Below, in pieces: positions 1-12,789 of a stretch of DNA of 64,000 nucleotides; position 1 is the first letter of the stretch; each line of letters starts with the position of its first letter. This DNA comes from Hyparrhenia diplandra (Eukaryota; Streptophyta; Magnoliopsida; Poales; Poaceae). The translations under genes and the position numbers were made by a program. The stretch covers positions 1-64,000 of the forward strand of contig JADLZK010008766.1 of assembly GCA_015847255.1 (NCBI GenBank). Direction: 5' to 3'. Under the pieces are notes generated by a model that was given only the letters and a program-made list of their open reading frames with translations, was not told where the DNA came from and made no database searches.

Positions 1-435
1 TTTCTTTCGGCCTTTTCACGATATTTCCTGCGTCCGACACCGGGGTGGCCTCGGAACGGAAGCGTCATATCTTCGCAGAAGTGATCTGATTGCCAAATTG
101 CCAGCACCAACCAAGTATCTCTCTCGATTATATACAATAAAAAACTGTATTGTAAATTAAAAAAAAAAACATAAAATCAGTAACGTGGATACACCCTCCC
201 ACCCACCCTTGAAAGGCAAAGGCCGATGAACAATCAGATAGCAAGATTTGTTTCTGAGCTGGACGCGCGCTTGTACAAGTTGGTGTATTACATCTATGCA
301 CATCACTTGCAACTCTACAATCTCATACAGAGATTCAACTCATGATATTTACATTACAAAATGTATTCCATTGCCATCGCACAGGATTGTTTACAAAATT
401 AAGCCTGCAACTGGCTGACACTTTTATATAGTTTT
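1..435. other. 3' flank of the coiled-coil gene
   Basis: No coding region is supported here. The stretch lies downstream of the stop codon of the minus-strand coiled-coil gene, so it should hold its 3' untranslated region and the following intergenic DNA. It contains an A-rich run near 158-170. No transposon ends were recognised. Confidence 0.4.
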
Positions 436-3400
436 TCACTCATACGGTGATTCCCTACCATCTGATCTCCACTGTGTTCGGTTCTTCAGATTCATTTCGA
501 GCTTCTGTCGTTCACCCTCCACCTCGGCAAACTGCACACTGAGCTCTGAATACCTGCCCTGCATCTCTTTTAGCTCATTTTCTACAGCCATCTGCCTCCT
601 CTTCAACTCGATAGTATCTTGTATCAGTTCATTGATGTCCCTGAAGCTTTGCAAGACTGCTGCTTCATCATTGTGCTGCCTCAAAATGAACTAACAAGGA
701 CCAAAGAGAACCAAAATATATAACAGTGTTTAGTCAAATTTGTCTCTTGTCTTCATTACTAAAGCTACTAATTTTTTTATTGCAATGAAAATTGTAGCCT
801 GAAATCTAAAACATCTCCTAGTTCTGAGTTTTGTCGGTGTGCTATGTTGTTGGTTTTTTTGTGTGTGTTGTTGCACAATTTTTTTTTTTCTCCTCAATTT
901 AATGAAATGGAAAGAAATAGCAGTTCTCACGGAATGTACTAGTTACCTCTGGAAAAGGATGTCTGTTTTCTTCTTTGCTTGGAGAGCTTCTGCGAGCTCT
1001 AGTTCCAAAGCGAGTAGTCTTTCAAAGGCATTGCCAGAACCAGGAAGCTCTTTTAAATGAAGGGAAAATACTTTGCAAATGCTCATTTGCCTAAAGTAGT
1101 AACAAATGCAAAAACGAGAATGAGATATACCATAGTACAGGTTCACATTTACTAAACAGACAGGACTCATACCATATCAAGTTGTGATAATGTCCTTTCC
1201 AAACCCCTGAGTGATGGGTCAGTTAGATTAACGTCTAGGGGAAGAAGTGGAGACAAATTCTCATTTTTCAATTTTTCCAGCTGCATACAAAAACAATTTC
1301 CATGGAAATTAGCTCCTTCCATATCATGCCACACATTGTTTCATTACTGAGATGTACAAAGATATAGTTTCTCAAGTTGTCTAACAGGACTTCATGATTT
1401 CACATACTGAGTTATAAATGCTGAAGACTCATCCGTGTGACACTGTGATGTTGAGATCATATTACTAATTCGATTAGGGTGTGACTGGTTGCTTGCATTA
1501 GTCTTAGCCTACATTATATCTTATGCATCATAACTAAATGTAGTACAAATGTATGCAATGTCTTGGTGTTTGTTTGTCTTGCATAAGCAGGATGCATTTG
1601 GTAGGATTGTGTTTGGTTGTATGTAGGTCACTTACATATTCTAGCAGAGGTCTTTTGTTCTAGGAGTGGAGGAGGTGAGAATATTTCAGTTTTGTGTGGC
1701 CCATCAGCTTGCCTAATACGGCCAAATCTAGTATACTAGGCTTACTAGCTAATGCTGCATTGGCCAGCTTTGAGCACTGCCTAAGCTATATTGACAAGCC
1801 TGGATACAAGCAAACAAGCTTTGCCCATCATGAACTCAAGCAAATAAGAGCCTTACTGCATTAGTCGCCAAGATAGTTCATACATGGTAAGCCAGCAAAT
1901 TTCTAATTCAAGCTTTGTCCATCATGAACTCGAGCAATTCAGCAAGTATGCTAATCACATCACTTCATTTTTGTAATTCATATAATATGGTAATATCGCA
2001 GCACACTGAATACAAGTCTTAACACTACAGATGTATATGTATCTTTGTCTCCCTGTAGGAGCATGGGGAAGAAACAGTATATATGACAGCCCCAAAACGT
2101 GACATTTTTTCCAAGTGAAATTTGCTTTTTCACAAATACAGTATGTGTTACAACCTGAAAGAAATAATGCACCAAGAGAAGTTCCATCATTACCTCCTTC
2201 TGGAAAAGGTTGAATTCATTTGCTAATTTCTTATGCTCTTGAGGAATATCTTTGATGCTATTGTTGCCATTCAAATTGTTCTCTGTTGACGATGCCATTT
2301 CCTCATCGCATTTCTGTCACAATAGCAAAATAAAGTCAGCTGACTAAGCAGTCAACAACTCACCACTATAAACGTTATCCATCATTGAAAAAAATAACAA
2401 AGAACCAAAGATGTAACGAATTGGTGTTGAAAATGTAAACTGACCACATGATAATATCTAACATATTTGCTTTGTCAGTAAGGAGAAAGGTAAAAGAACA
2501 AAATGTGTGGTCTCTGACATTATCTAGATGCAAGTCCTTTAGGGTCTCGATATGGCTACAATATGACACTTTTGATTAGTCCTCTCTATTAATTAAATAT
2601 GATATTCTGAGATAAAGTGGCTACAAACTACAACAGTGTTTCTCATGATGAAGCTAGTGAAATCAGCCTTATGTTGCCAATCTACATAAGTCTTAACACA
2701 TTGATAGTCAGAGTTAAAAAAAGTTTGACTGAAAGGAATGACTTACATTTCCAATCAGTAAAATTAACCAAAAAATTAACATGGTCCAATTAACCAAAAT
2801 GTTACAGTTTTCTGGGATGTCAGAATGTTGACCAATTCTCTTGCAAACCAAATAAAAATCTATTTTATGCGCTATGCATGGGAATCGTTCTAAACTTTTA
2901 TAGGTTGGATCATATTTCCCTACGCTTCAAGCTCACAAGGAGGTTTGTAAGCCATGATATAAAGTGTTGAAATGTGCTACATGGTTTATACAGCAAATCT
3001 GGCAAAAAATTTAGATGCTGCCTTTTCAAGGTTCTGCCATAAACTTGACAAATAACGAAATGACCAAAAGGCAGTCAGTCTGTAGATTGATTACCTCCAA
3101 GTTCTTGCTCTGTTCATTATCACCAAACTTCACAACATCCTCTGCTCCTTGAGAGAAATTTGATAATAAACTTCTACTATGAATTTCATGTTCCTGTAGC
3201 CTTGAATCCATTTTTGTTGTATTTGGTGCATCCTTTGATGCAGACTCAGCCCCAAGAATATGCCCAATCGATGTGGTTCCAGGGTGCATGATTCAGAACT
3301 ATCACTTAATGTGTTATTGTCTGTTAATGCCATATTCTCCAATAACTTCTTAACCAGGTCAAGTTCTACCCTTATTCTGTTACGTTCCTCACTGCACTCT

Positions 3401-6400
3401 TCAAGAGAGACTTCAATCTTCTGCTTTTCTTCATTGCAGCAATCTAAGTTTAGTTTTGTGCATTCTAGTTCTGTCATCATGCTGTCATATGCATTTGACA
3501 ATTCCCTTTTATCAGCTGACAAATCCAGCATCTCCACCTCCATTTCAGAAACTTTCATCGACAACTCTTCAATTCTCTTAGCAAGAGCAATCTCATTTTT
3601 TTCTTCCCAGTTTCAACATCATCCAAAGCACTTTGCAGCTTCAGCAGCATCTCTTCAGCATATTTTTTACTGACAAAAGCTTGACCTTTCAGCTCTTGGA
3701 CCTTCGATTCATACTGCTCCTTAATAAATGCAATTCTAAGGGAATCTTGCATGGCATGTAAAGATCCTTCCTTCTCCTTTCTTCCAGCTTCAGCCTTTTC
3801 TTTTAGTTCTCTCAAATGGATAGACAAGTTTTTGAACTCTTCTGCCTTCAGACTTTGTTCAGCAAGTTTTTGAGTAAGATCCTTGTTCTGTTCTATTGAA
3901 TATATCAACTCATGACTTTGATTCTGGAGCAATGATGACATCACAGTGTGTTGCTCCTCCAATTTTGACCTAAGAATCATGTTTAAAATTTCGGTCTCAT
4001 CTTTTGCAGATTTCAAATTATCAACTTGCTCTTCAAGATCTGCCTGCAAGACTCTAAGCTGTGAAATCTCATCTTGATCCTTCAATACTCTGTCAATGTT
4101 ATTGACTGCTATATCGAGACTTGTTGTTACTAACTTGAGTTGATGCTTCGTCATGTCCTTTTTATAAGCTCCTCAAGATGTTCCTTCTCTTGAATAGCAC
4201 TGATAAGGCTGGTTTCAAGAGAATGGACAGCTGCTTCAAGTGTGCTATTTCTATCGGCTAATTCTGCTTCAGTAGACATGTGTGCCCATAATAATTCATC
4301 AGCCTCTTTGCTTTTGAGTTGAAGTTTCTCAAGCTCATTTCTTAACATATTAAGCTGCACAACAGCCTCTCTTACCTGACTTCTCATATAACTAGCTTCA
4401 ATTTCACTGGAAAGCATGGCCTCAACAACTGTTCCTAACTGGTTTTCCAGATTTGAAAGCTGGGACTGAAGAGAGCAATTCTTACAGTTGAGGTCCCTTT
4501 GATTTGTTCACTCTGTGAGAGCGAATCTTGCATTAAACTATGTGTTTTTTCCATGTCCAAAAGTTGGCCCCTCAGATGGATGAGCTCTGTTTTGTGTTCA
4601 TCAAAAGAAAGCAGAACTTGGTCCTTCTCGCCAAGCTGTGATGTAAGACTAGCAAGGGCAGACTCAAGCTCCTCCTTAAGTCTCTTTTCTCTTAGCAAAT
4701 TCTCATCAGTGCACATCAGATCATCACGTAAACATTTGATTTCACTCTCCATATGCACTAACAATTCATCTTTCGACTGTAATGATTGGGTCAAGGTCCT
4801 GGAATCCTCCTCATGTTGAGCAAGATATATTTTGGTCCTCTCGAGTTCCTCTACAGTAACATCAAACTCTTTCAATTTTTCAACAAGAGCCTCATTCTCA
4901 CTAGTTGCATGCTGCAGCTCAATTTCCATTTGTGACAATTTTGATGTTAAGTCACCATTGGTAATAGAATATTTTTCTTGAGAATCAGAGCAAATCCTAA
5001 GTTTGTGAGTCATGTCCAGCAGTTCTTGCTGAAGCTTCTCTACAAGTTCCTCAGACAAGTTTAGTTTCTGCTTTGTGGCATCCATATCACATATAAACTT
5101 CTGCTCCATACCATGCAATTTTGTCTCAGCCTTCTCTGACCTTCTCTGAAGATCATCACACATTTTTCCAGTACTTCCTTCTCCTCAAGAAGATGAAGTA
5201 CCTTGTCACATGTTTGCTGATGGAAGGATTCCAATCTTTTCATCACAGCAGCGTAATTTTACTCTCAAGTTCATGCAGCAAAGATGCCTCTTCTAAGCCT
5301 GAAATGTTGACTTCGTTGTTAAAAGATACAATTTTAGAGCATAGGTCACCCAGTTGATCTTGAAGGGATGTAGAAACCATTTGTATATCATTGTTTATTG
5401 AGGATTGCTTATTGAACTCCTCTTTCATGGCTTCAAAACCTTCTCTTAGTGACGTGAGCTCATCCTTAAGCTGGTTGGTTAGTAGACTTTCTTTTAATAA
5501 AAGGTTGTCCAATCTCATAACTTCCTCAGCGCAGACCTTGTACTTGCTTTCACAAGTTTTATGTTCCTGAACAAGTCTTTCAGACTCTGAGAGCTTTTCC
5601 ATAAACAAAGCATTTTCAACTGTAATATCATGAAGCTTTGCTTCTAATATTTGGTTCTTCACAGTCAGATCATCACACTTCAAAATATATCCTGCTTCGC
5701 TTTCTTTGACACTTTTGGCTTGGTCCAATGCAGAGTTCAACTTGAGCAGTAGAGATTGCCTAGCATCATTAGAGTCTTGAAGCTGCATTTCCAACATGTG
5801 CAACCTTCCCTGCATGCATTTAATGATATCCAATGCATCATAGTGAGACTCACGTAATACATCAGAAAATATCTGCCACTCGATGTTGGAAACAAACATT
5901 TCTAAATGCTCAGACTCCATAGCACTAGAGGCCATTCTTGGCCGTTCCAAGATTGAGCGGTTCCCCCGTGAATCAGTATGTGCTTGAAACTCTGATCTCG
6001 CACGAAGCTCTTCAATCTTGAGTGCCCGAAGAAGATTTTTCTGGCCATCAGTTTCTTTCTCTGCATATAGACCTTCAGGTCCGATTTGTTTGACACCAGG
6101 CCTGTATTTTTCATGTTCATTATTGCCACATAAATCTTCCACAGCAGAGTGTTCCTCGGGCAAACTATCAAAATCTTCTAGTAGTGATTGCTTGGCAAGA
6201 GTTTCATTTGACTCATACATAGAGAGAACCTGAAAGGACAGTAACTCAAGGTCTTTCTGAAGACGTTCCACAGCTGCAGAATAACTGAATCGAACCCTCT
6301 TGAGTCCAGTTTCTGTAGCAACAGCCCTCCTCTCAAGTTCCTTATTTTGAGCTTCTAAAGCTGTTCGGTCCTCCACAAATCTCATTAATTGATCATTCAT

Positions 6401-8747
6401 TTCCTCGTGCATTTTTTGCTTCTGAGCTTGGAGGACAGAAACTGTGTAAAAACAAGAGTTATGCTCTTTCCTGAGATTTTCTAATTCAATTGCTGTCTGC
6501 TTCTGGCTCTCCTCAAGCTTATGGATAAAAGATTCATAGTAACGCTCCATCTGGCTCATCTTCTCCAGGAGATTCTCCTTCTCAGTTTTTGAGTCCTCCA
6601 GCTTCTGCAGGAGCTCACACATTTTCTCCTCCATTGTGCCTGTATTGCCACCCGAACTTTTCTTGAGGGTATCATTATGTCCTGAGTTTGACAGATAACC
6701 AGCAAGTGGAAACAAATGTTCTGCACTGTGATTTTCTTTCATTTGTCCTATTTGAACACCTTGCTTGAGGTTCTCAATGACACGTTGAAGTGCCCCCAGA
6801 TCAGCAAGAAGAAAATCAAGATCACTTGCTTGTAGTCCATGGAGAGCATTGTTTCTGGTCTGCTGCAGTTTACTTTCAAGAAGTAGCAAACCTTGCAACC
6901 ATTCAGTTTGGAGATGATGAATGGACTCTTTAGCAAGAGTATCATTACCACACTTAATCATAGTTTTACCTTCTAAGTCAAACTTGCTCTGCGAGAGTTT
7001 AGAAGATTTTATTTCTTCCAACTCTTGTTTCAGATTAGAACATTCTGTTCTTAGCAAGGACACTTCAGTAGTGAGTTGATTCCGTGACATAAGTTCAACA
7101 GAGAGCTGTTGAGCAAGGCCCTGTGTCTCAGTGCTTAACTTGTCAGTAACATGCTCCAGAGATGTTGCTTCTGTCTTAAGCTGAGAAAATGCTGACTCAG
7201 CCACCTCCAATCTTGTTCTGAGCCGGTTATTCTCATCATGAGCGGCAGCTAAATCATTATCAGCACAGTACTCATGATTCCAGCCATGAGCCCAATCATT
7301 GCTCCCTTGTGGTGAAAGGTGTTTACCCCAACGGATGCCTTTTTCTGGTGTAGGACTTTGACTGGTAGGACAAAGTGGCAAGTCACTTGAGCTCCTAAAG
7401 CTATTGATTTCATGTGCACCATGTGGATCATTCTTTTCAGTAAAAATACCATCTGAAGTATGTGAAGAATTTTCATAGTCGTCTGTTGACCCTGCAGAAT
7501 CTTCAGCCAAGGGAAACCCTGAGAATTTTCTTTTAGCTTAATCCTCGAATTAACCTATTCAGCATGACACAGGAAAGTCTATCACCAAATGAACACAAAA
7601 ATGCCAACTAGATCATTCATATAATATTATTCACCAACCTTATCAATGCCAATGTCTGATGAGGCCGCAGCAACTTCAGCAGGATCATGACTTCTTTGGT
7701 TCAATAACTGCTGAGAGCTTCTTGTGCCACTTTCTCTTTGCTGCTCAAATTCTCTGTAGCAAACAAGAATTTAGAAGGATAAGAAACAATAACTTCTTTT
7801 GTAGAAAGAATATATTGTTGCATGGCAACCAAACCTGAAGCCAGTTTTTGTAGTGAGAAGTTGTGCTGTGATCTGAAATGGTTTTATAACAGAACCATGT
7901 AAGAGGAAAAAAAATGCTATCCCCACAAAACAGAGAACAAAACTGTTGAACTACTTCTCATCATGGCATAATATCAGCTTCTGATCACTACTGGTATACT
8001 AAAAGAAACATTTTTTAAGATACATACATGTAACAGCGTCCCAAGTCAGAACCACGAAGAGGAAGTGCTATTGAAGTCGGCTTCAGGGCTTCTGCGAATT
8101 CAGCAAGATTAACATCAACCTCACCAAGAATACTAGACCGTGGACGCCCCTGTTATTTCCACGAATATGGTGAAAGACAGTAAACATCAGTTATTCTTCC
8201 AGTGCTTTTTTTACAGAAATCAAGACCTTAATTTAAAAGAACATTGGGAGAGACAGAGCAAGACAAAGATCAGGACTAAACAATTTCTGAACGCACCATA
8301 GCCACAACAAGCTTATATAGCTTGTCATCGTATGTCTTAGTCCGAGGATCCTGAAGAAGCCGTGTTGCTTCATAGATGGGATCTGGCCATTTGCAATTCC
8401 CGTTCCTGACATTTGCCTTATTTGTTTTTGCGCTCACCTTTCCCGTATCAGCAGAGATGAAGGACAAAAATAGTTTGTCCCACCCTGTTGATGGAATCTG
8501 CAACCAAAATTATCAGTGTAACAAATTAAGCAATCCTGTTTTAGAGAAATAAGTAATAATGCTCACGCATACTGCACAAGCAAGTCTACTAACAAGGAAA
8601 GTATAATTTGCTGCGAACAACTAAAAGAAGAAGAAACAATAGAATTAAAGTAAATGTGTGAGAACTCACATTTGTGGCATGGAATTGCAGCCGGAATACA
8701 ACCTTAACTTTGGTCTTTTCGATCTTCCATTTTGGTACCCTTGACAT
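436..8747 (-). CDS. NT-C2 domain long coiled-coil protein (At1g22060-like), with frameshifts
   Basis: Nine coding exons fit GT-AG rules: 8747-8670, 8497-8297, 8149-8028, 7872-7835, 7753-7635, 7518-3095, 2313-2194, 1280-1173 and 1090-947 joined to 679-436 (ten segments in all). The product would be about 1,865 residues. Residues 1-150 form an NT-C2 (EEIG1/EHBP1-type) domain, starting MSRVPKWKIEKTKVKVVFRL and including the KTGFREFE stretch. After a serine-rich linker, nearly all the rest is heptad-rich coiled coil (Glu, Leu, Lys, Gln). Family knowledge: NT-C2 domains bind membranes or partners, and the plant relative At1g22060 is described only as sporulation-specific-like, so cellular role is unknown. 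The reading frame is broken at about eight places (near 8036, 5258, 5165, 4497, 4161, 3599, 3290, 1053); each needs a one-base correction, usually in an A or G run. Six single-base losses in the giant exon keep its total length a multiple of three. The ATG at 8747 was chosen because it begins the conserved NT-C2 sequence. Confidence 0.85.
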
Positions 8748-9727
8748 TGCGAAAGTACAATGACTGCTCCCAGAAAAGACTTTCAGTTTAAACGTCTCTC
8801 AAGGTTAGGAGTAGCATTCGTTCTTTCTTTTTTTGTCTGAAAGCAAAAGCAACACAAACTTGTCGACATCAATGATTACAAGTCATCTCCTTTTAGACAA
8901 AAAAGGGGGGAGGGGGTAAAATTCACACGGCAAACCAGAAGATACAGTCAAACATGGACCATACTCTGACGATGAAGAAAACATAGAGGTTGAAACAACA
9001 ACTGCCATATTCACAGTATAAGCTAGCTAATGTAAATATCTGACAAACGCTAACGAAAGCAAGAAACACAAATGTCTGGTAAATTTTTATTCTATACAAC
9101 AGGAAAAGAAGAAAAAAGAGTTATGTTGATATACATTGTACGCCCCCCTTCCGACTCATATCAGTCCCTTGATGAAAAAGGTCAGTTTTATCAACAGTGC
9201 AGTTTTATCATGGGAAAAATTGATCTGTACCAATTAAAATATCTTAAGCCCCAGCCAGATTTCCCTTGTGAAACTTGGGCAGGATCGATGGCTACTGAAA
9301 TCTCTGACCCCTCGAATCAATCAACGCTAGAAAATCCCAAGAAACTAAACTAGGGTTGAAATTAAACGATAGCTAGCTCGAGGAGCAAGATGGAGATAAA
9401 CAGAAGGGGTGGAAGAGGCGTGCACCATGGATGAGAGGCCCGAGGAGCTGCAGTCCAGGCCGGGGAAACGCGCCGCCGGGAGATCTGCCGCCCTTAGATC
9501 TGCCGCCGGCCGCCGGGCACCAGAATTGGTGCGTGCGTGAGTGAGGTGAGCTCTGAGCTGGTGTGTGCGTGCGTGAGTTTAGTTGGCTCCTCTGCTCTCC
9601 CCTGTGGTGGGTGGTGGGTTTGTTGGGTGGCTTGTCATAAGTCCCTGTTTTGCTTTGCTTTAGTCACAACAAGAAAAGAAAAACTTTGTTCTGTTTTAAC
9701 TTTAACAGAGAGCCGGAGAGGTAGGTA
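8748..9727. other. Upstream region of the coiled-coil gene
   Basis: No coding exon is supported. This is the 5' side of the minus-strand coiled-coil gene and probably holds its untranslated leader, perhaps with a leader intron, and its promoter. A GC-rich patch at about 9400-9530, rich in CCGCCG, looks like a grass 5' leader. A poly-G/A tract lies near 8905-8918. Confidence 0.3.
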
Positions 9728-10276
9728 ATGGCCGCCGCCGACGACGACGGATCCGCGTCGACGGCCTCCATCGCGGCGCAGCTAACTTCTCGCGCGGGAC
9801 GTCCCGACCCCTGCTTGCTCCCCGTCACGGTCCTGGGCCGAAGGAAGAGGGTCCTGCTCGACAGCTATGTCCTCCTCCAGTACGCCGCCGGCCGTGACGT
9901 GCTTCTGCTTGGAATTCCGTACTCCTTCATCGAACTCCTCAGTTTCAGCTTTACTGCATTTGTGGTCCTCAATTTCATCTCAACTGGATTTGATATTGTT
10001 ATAAAAAAAAAAAATTGCATTTGATATTGTTATAAAAAACTGCATTTGATATTAACTGATACCACCTTGCATTGAGATGATACTTGTTGCATATAAAGTT
10101 AAATTTACAAGCAGTACTGTTAAGTTGTGCAGGCCTTTGGCATGGTGTTCACTTCCATCTTGCTGGAAAGTAAGACCTCCTCAAGGCAGAATCATAGGAG
10201 GGTATTAGGAAGCCGTAGCCACCTAGCTTTGTTCGTTTCTAGTACTGAAAATCCAGCTGATGTTGATTTATTGTGA
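9728..10276 (+). CDS. Possible small two-exon gene, unknown product
   Basis: I do not recognise this protein. An ATG at 9728 opens a GC-rich frame beginning MAAADDDGSASTASIAAQLT and running through VLLDSYVLLQYAAGRDVLLLGIPYSF, with the base composition of a grass first exon. A second open stretch begins after an acceptor-like AG at 10132, reads AFGMVFTSILLESKTSS and ends at TGA 10274-10276. The donor joining the two is unclear. Between them is a threefold degenerate repeat of a TGCATTTGATATTG unit (about 9955-10050), which may have disrupted the original exon. It could equally be a gene fragment or chance. Expression data or a conserved homologue would be needed to accept it. Confidence 0.25.
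9955..10052. repeat. Short A-rich tandem repeat
   Basis: Three near copies of a unit reading GCATTTGATATTGTTATAAA occur in a row, separated by A runs of different length. The copies suggest replication slippage. They interrupt the doubtful gene that starts at 9728. Confidence 0.7.
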
Positions 10277-11195
10277 GGGGAAAAACAATATACCATGGCT
10301 AATAAGCCTTGGATGATAAGTTCAAGCTAACAATGTGCTTCGATCTGTAGTCCTTCTAAAGTTCCAACAAGTGCTACGTACAAAGACATGCTCAAGTAGT
10401 GCTTTCCTTTTGAGCACATTTGCACTGCTAATCTTGAGATATTTTACACGGCACATACTGGTAAAAATGGACAACGGAAGAAGTTGTGCCCTTTCAAATA
10501 GAAACACCAACATCCCAAGTGTATGTTATAGAGCATTGCCAAACAACTATAGAAAAAAAAAATCTGGTCACCAACCAGCTCTCTCTTATCTCCACTCTTA
10601 TCTCCAAAGTCCTGGCTAGCTTAGGATACAAAGTGGGTACCATATGTCAGATGTCTATAGTTTTGGATATGATGAAGTTGAGTACTCCATCAGTTTCAAA
10701 TTATAAGTCGCTTCGACTTCTTTTGGTTCATCCATTTTGATATGTATGATACTAGATGCGTAGTAAAATGGATGTATTAAAAAAGTCAAAGTGACTTATA
10801 ATTTAGAACGGAGCAAGTAGTTATCAGTATAGCCTATACAAAGTGAGGGACGATAAACAAGAGCCCTCAAAAATAGCGAGTAGAATTAGATATATATTAG
10901 AGATGGATTTTAGGGTAGAGAGTGGATCGGAATCTGTAGATGCTAGAGTACATTTAGACGTGCATATATATATATATAACCATCTCAGAAACAATACATT
11001 TGAGACACAATTACAATTAGCTTAGCTGCAAGAAAAAGAAAAAATCTCTCACACACCGAGCTGCAGCGAAGCAGCACATACAACAGTAAGGATTGGATCC
11101 TTACTTGTCTGATTGTCTTAAACACGTGCTACGGTCCATCGTGTTGCAAGGAATATAAGTACAGAGACAGCCATCGATCTTCTTAAGCTTCGATC
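10277..11195. other. Intergenic region 3' of the nitrate transporter gene
   Basis: Apart from the Stowaway MITE at 10685-10817, no gene is supported. The part nearest 11195 should contain the 3' untranslated region of the minus-strand NRT2 gene. Confidence 0.4.
10685..10817. mobile_element. Stowaway-type MITE
   Basis: The ends are inverted repeats: CTCCATCAGTTTCAAATTATAAGTC on the left matches the reverse complement of GACTTATAATTTAGAACGGAG on the right. The element is flanked on both sides by TA (10683-10684 and 10818-10819), the Stowaway target-site duplication. It is about 133 bp, non-coding and AT-rich. Stowaway elements are mobilised by mariner-like transposases encoded elsewhere. Confidence 0.85.
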
Positions 11196-12789
11196 TTATA
11201 CGTGCTCCGGCGTGGCAGCGGCGTCGGCCTTAATGACGTTGCGCTTACCGCGCTCCGAGCGGCTGTTCTCGGCGAACTTGAGGCTGGCTGCATGGAGTCC
11301 CTTGCTCTTCTCCTCTTCGTTCCACTCGGCGGCGTAGTAGCCCTCCTCGTCGGCGGTGGCGCTGGGCGGGAAGAACATGGACCCCCACTGCGGGAAGTGC
11401 ACGAACACCACCGGCAGCGTGCACGCCATGATCATGATGCCCATGTACTCCAGTCCCCTGGCGGTGGAGTAGGTCGACGACGTGAAGAAGAGCAGCTGCG
11501 TGAGCCCCGCGCCGAAGTTGCCGCCTGCGCCCGTCATGCCGGAGATGATGCCGAGGGAGCGCCGCGAAACGAAGGGGATGACGCCGAAGATGGCGCCGCA
11601 CGCTGCCTGCGCACAGAAGGAGAAGAGCACCATGGCGACGACGGACACCGGGAGCGTGCTGGCGCGGCCGAGCCAGAGGCAGAAGGCGCCGCCGGCGGTC
11701 TGGAGGATCCAGATGTTCCAGAGGCGGGCGCGCATGCCCCAGTAGCGCCCTCCCATGTCTGAGAGGATGCCGCCCATGGGGCGCGCCACGATGTTGGCCA
11801 TGCCGAAGCAGGCGGCGATGGTGCCCGGCGACGCGGAGGTCGAGGTCGAAGCGGTCGTACATGTACTCGGCGATGACGTTGTCGGTGGTGAGCTCGACGC
11901 CCATGCAGTAGCCGTAGAGGAGGACGAAGATCCACGTCCGGTAGTTGGTGACGGCGTACCACAGGACCTTGGAGAACTTGTCCTTGTTGACGTTGCCCTT
12001 CTTCTGCAGCGTCCGGAGGTTGCCGTCGGGGAGGTCCTGCCCGAGCGTGAGCACCAGCACGCCCATGATGATGTGCATCAGCCCGGGGACGAAGTATGCC
12101 AGCCTCCACGCCGTGAATGGCGTGGCGCCGCACTTGCGGATAACGTCGTACACGAGCGGCATGATGAGCTGCGTGGCGCCGCCGCCCATGTTTCCCCAGC
12201 CCGCGGCGAGCCCGTTGACGGTGCCGATGATCTTGCTGTTGAACATGGTGCTCATCCAGTACTGGCAGGAGACGAAGGTCGCCAGCGAGAAGCCGATGAG
12301 GAAGCGGACGGCGATGTATCCCGCGGCGTCGTCGATGAGCGACATGCAGAACACGGTGGGCGCCGACAGCATGATGAGGAACGCGCAGCCGTAGCGCGGG
12401 CCGAGGAGGTCGCACACGGCGCCCATGGTGAGACGGGAGAAGATGGAGCCCGACACGGACGCCACGCCCGCGTTGCCGATGTCGGCCTTGGTGAGGTTGA
12501 GGTTGTCGCGGATGATGGGGACGAGGGGAGCCGCGGCGAAGGTGGAGACGAAGCAGGTGAAGAAGGAGATCCACGAGAGGTGGAAGGTGCGCATGTGCGG
12601 GTTGGCGAAGGAGAAGAGACGGATGCTCTTCGCCTTATGCTCCGAGTCCACCGGCAGGTCGAACTTGCTCGCCGCAGCGTCGTCGTCGTGCTCAGCCGCC
12701 GCCGTGGAGAAGGCGAACGCCGGCTCACGTCCCGTCATCCCGTGCAGCGAGCTTCCCGGCGCACCAACAGCCTCCATGCCCGCCGCCAT
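11196..12789 (-). CDS. NRT2: High-affinity nitrate transporter NRT2, one frameshift
   Basis: This intronless gene encodes a major-facilitator nitrate transporter of the NRT2/NNP family, which carries out proton-coupled high-affinity nitrate uptake in the root plasma membrane; in rice the close NRT2 proteins need the partner NAR2.1. Family features seen: the N-terminal block SEHKAKSIRLFSFANPHMRT, the NNP signature GWGNMGGGATQLIMP, a second G-rich signature SGMTGAGGNFGAGLTQLLFF and the C-terminal FAENSRSERG tail. Length would be about 530 residues, normal for the family. The start at 12789 (MAAGMEAVG) is the first in-frame ATG; the one at 12777 is an alternative. The frame breaks near 11829, where GCCGGGCACC should read one G shorter to continue VAGTIAACFGMANIVARP. 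Without that correction the last 200 residues are lost. High GC is typical of grass single-exon genes. Confidence 0.93.

Noticed and set aside
3260..3673. Plus-strand open frame of 137 residues
   Set aside because: It lies opposite the coiled-coil exon, is serine-rich as expected for antisense of Glu/Lys/Leu codons, and has no family features.
4435..5163. Independent coiled-coil genes suggested by each separate frame in 3.1-7.5 kb
   Set aside because: The frames abut, continue the same coiled coil, and are joined by single-base corrections; no splice sites or starts support separate genes.
7635..7640. Donor site at 7638 (GTTGGT) for the fifth coiled-coil exon
   Set aside because: It gives the wrong phase for the next exon; the GTGAAT donor at 7634 restores IDKVGFPLAEDSAGS.
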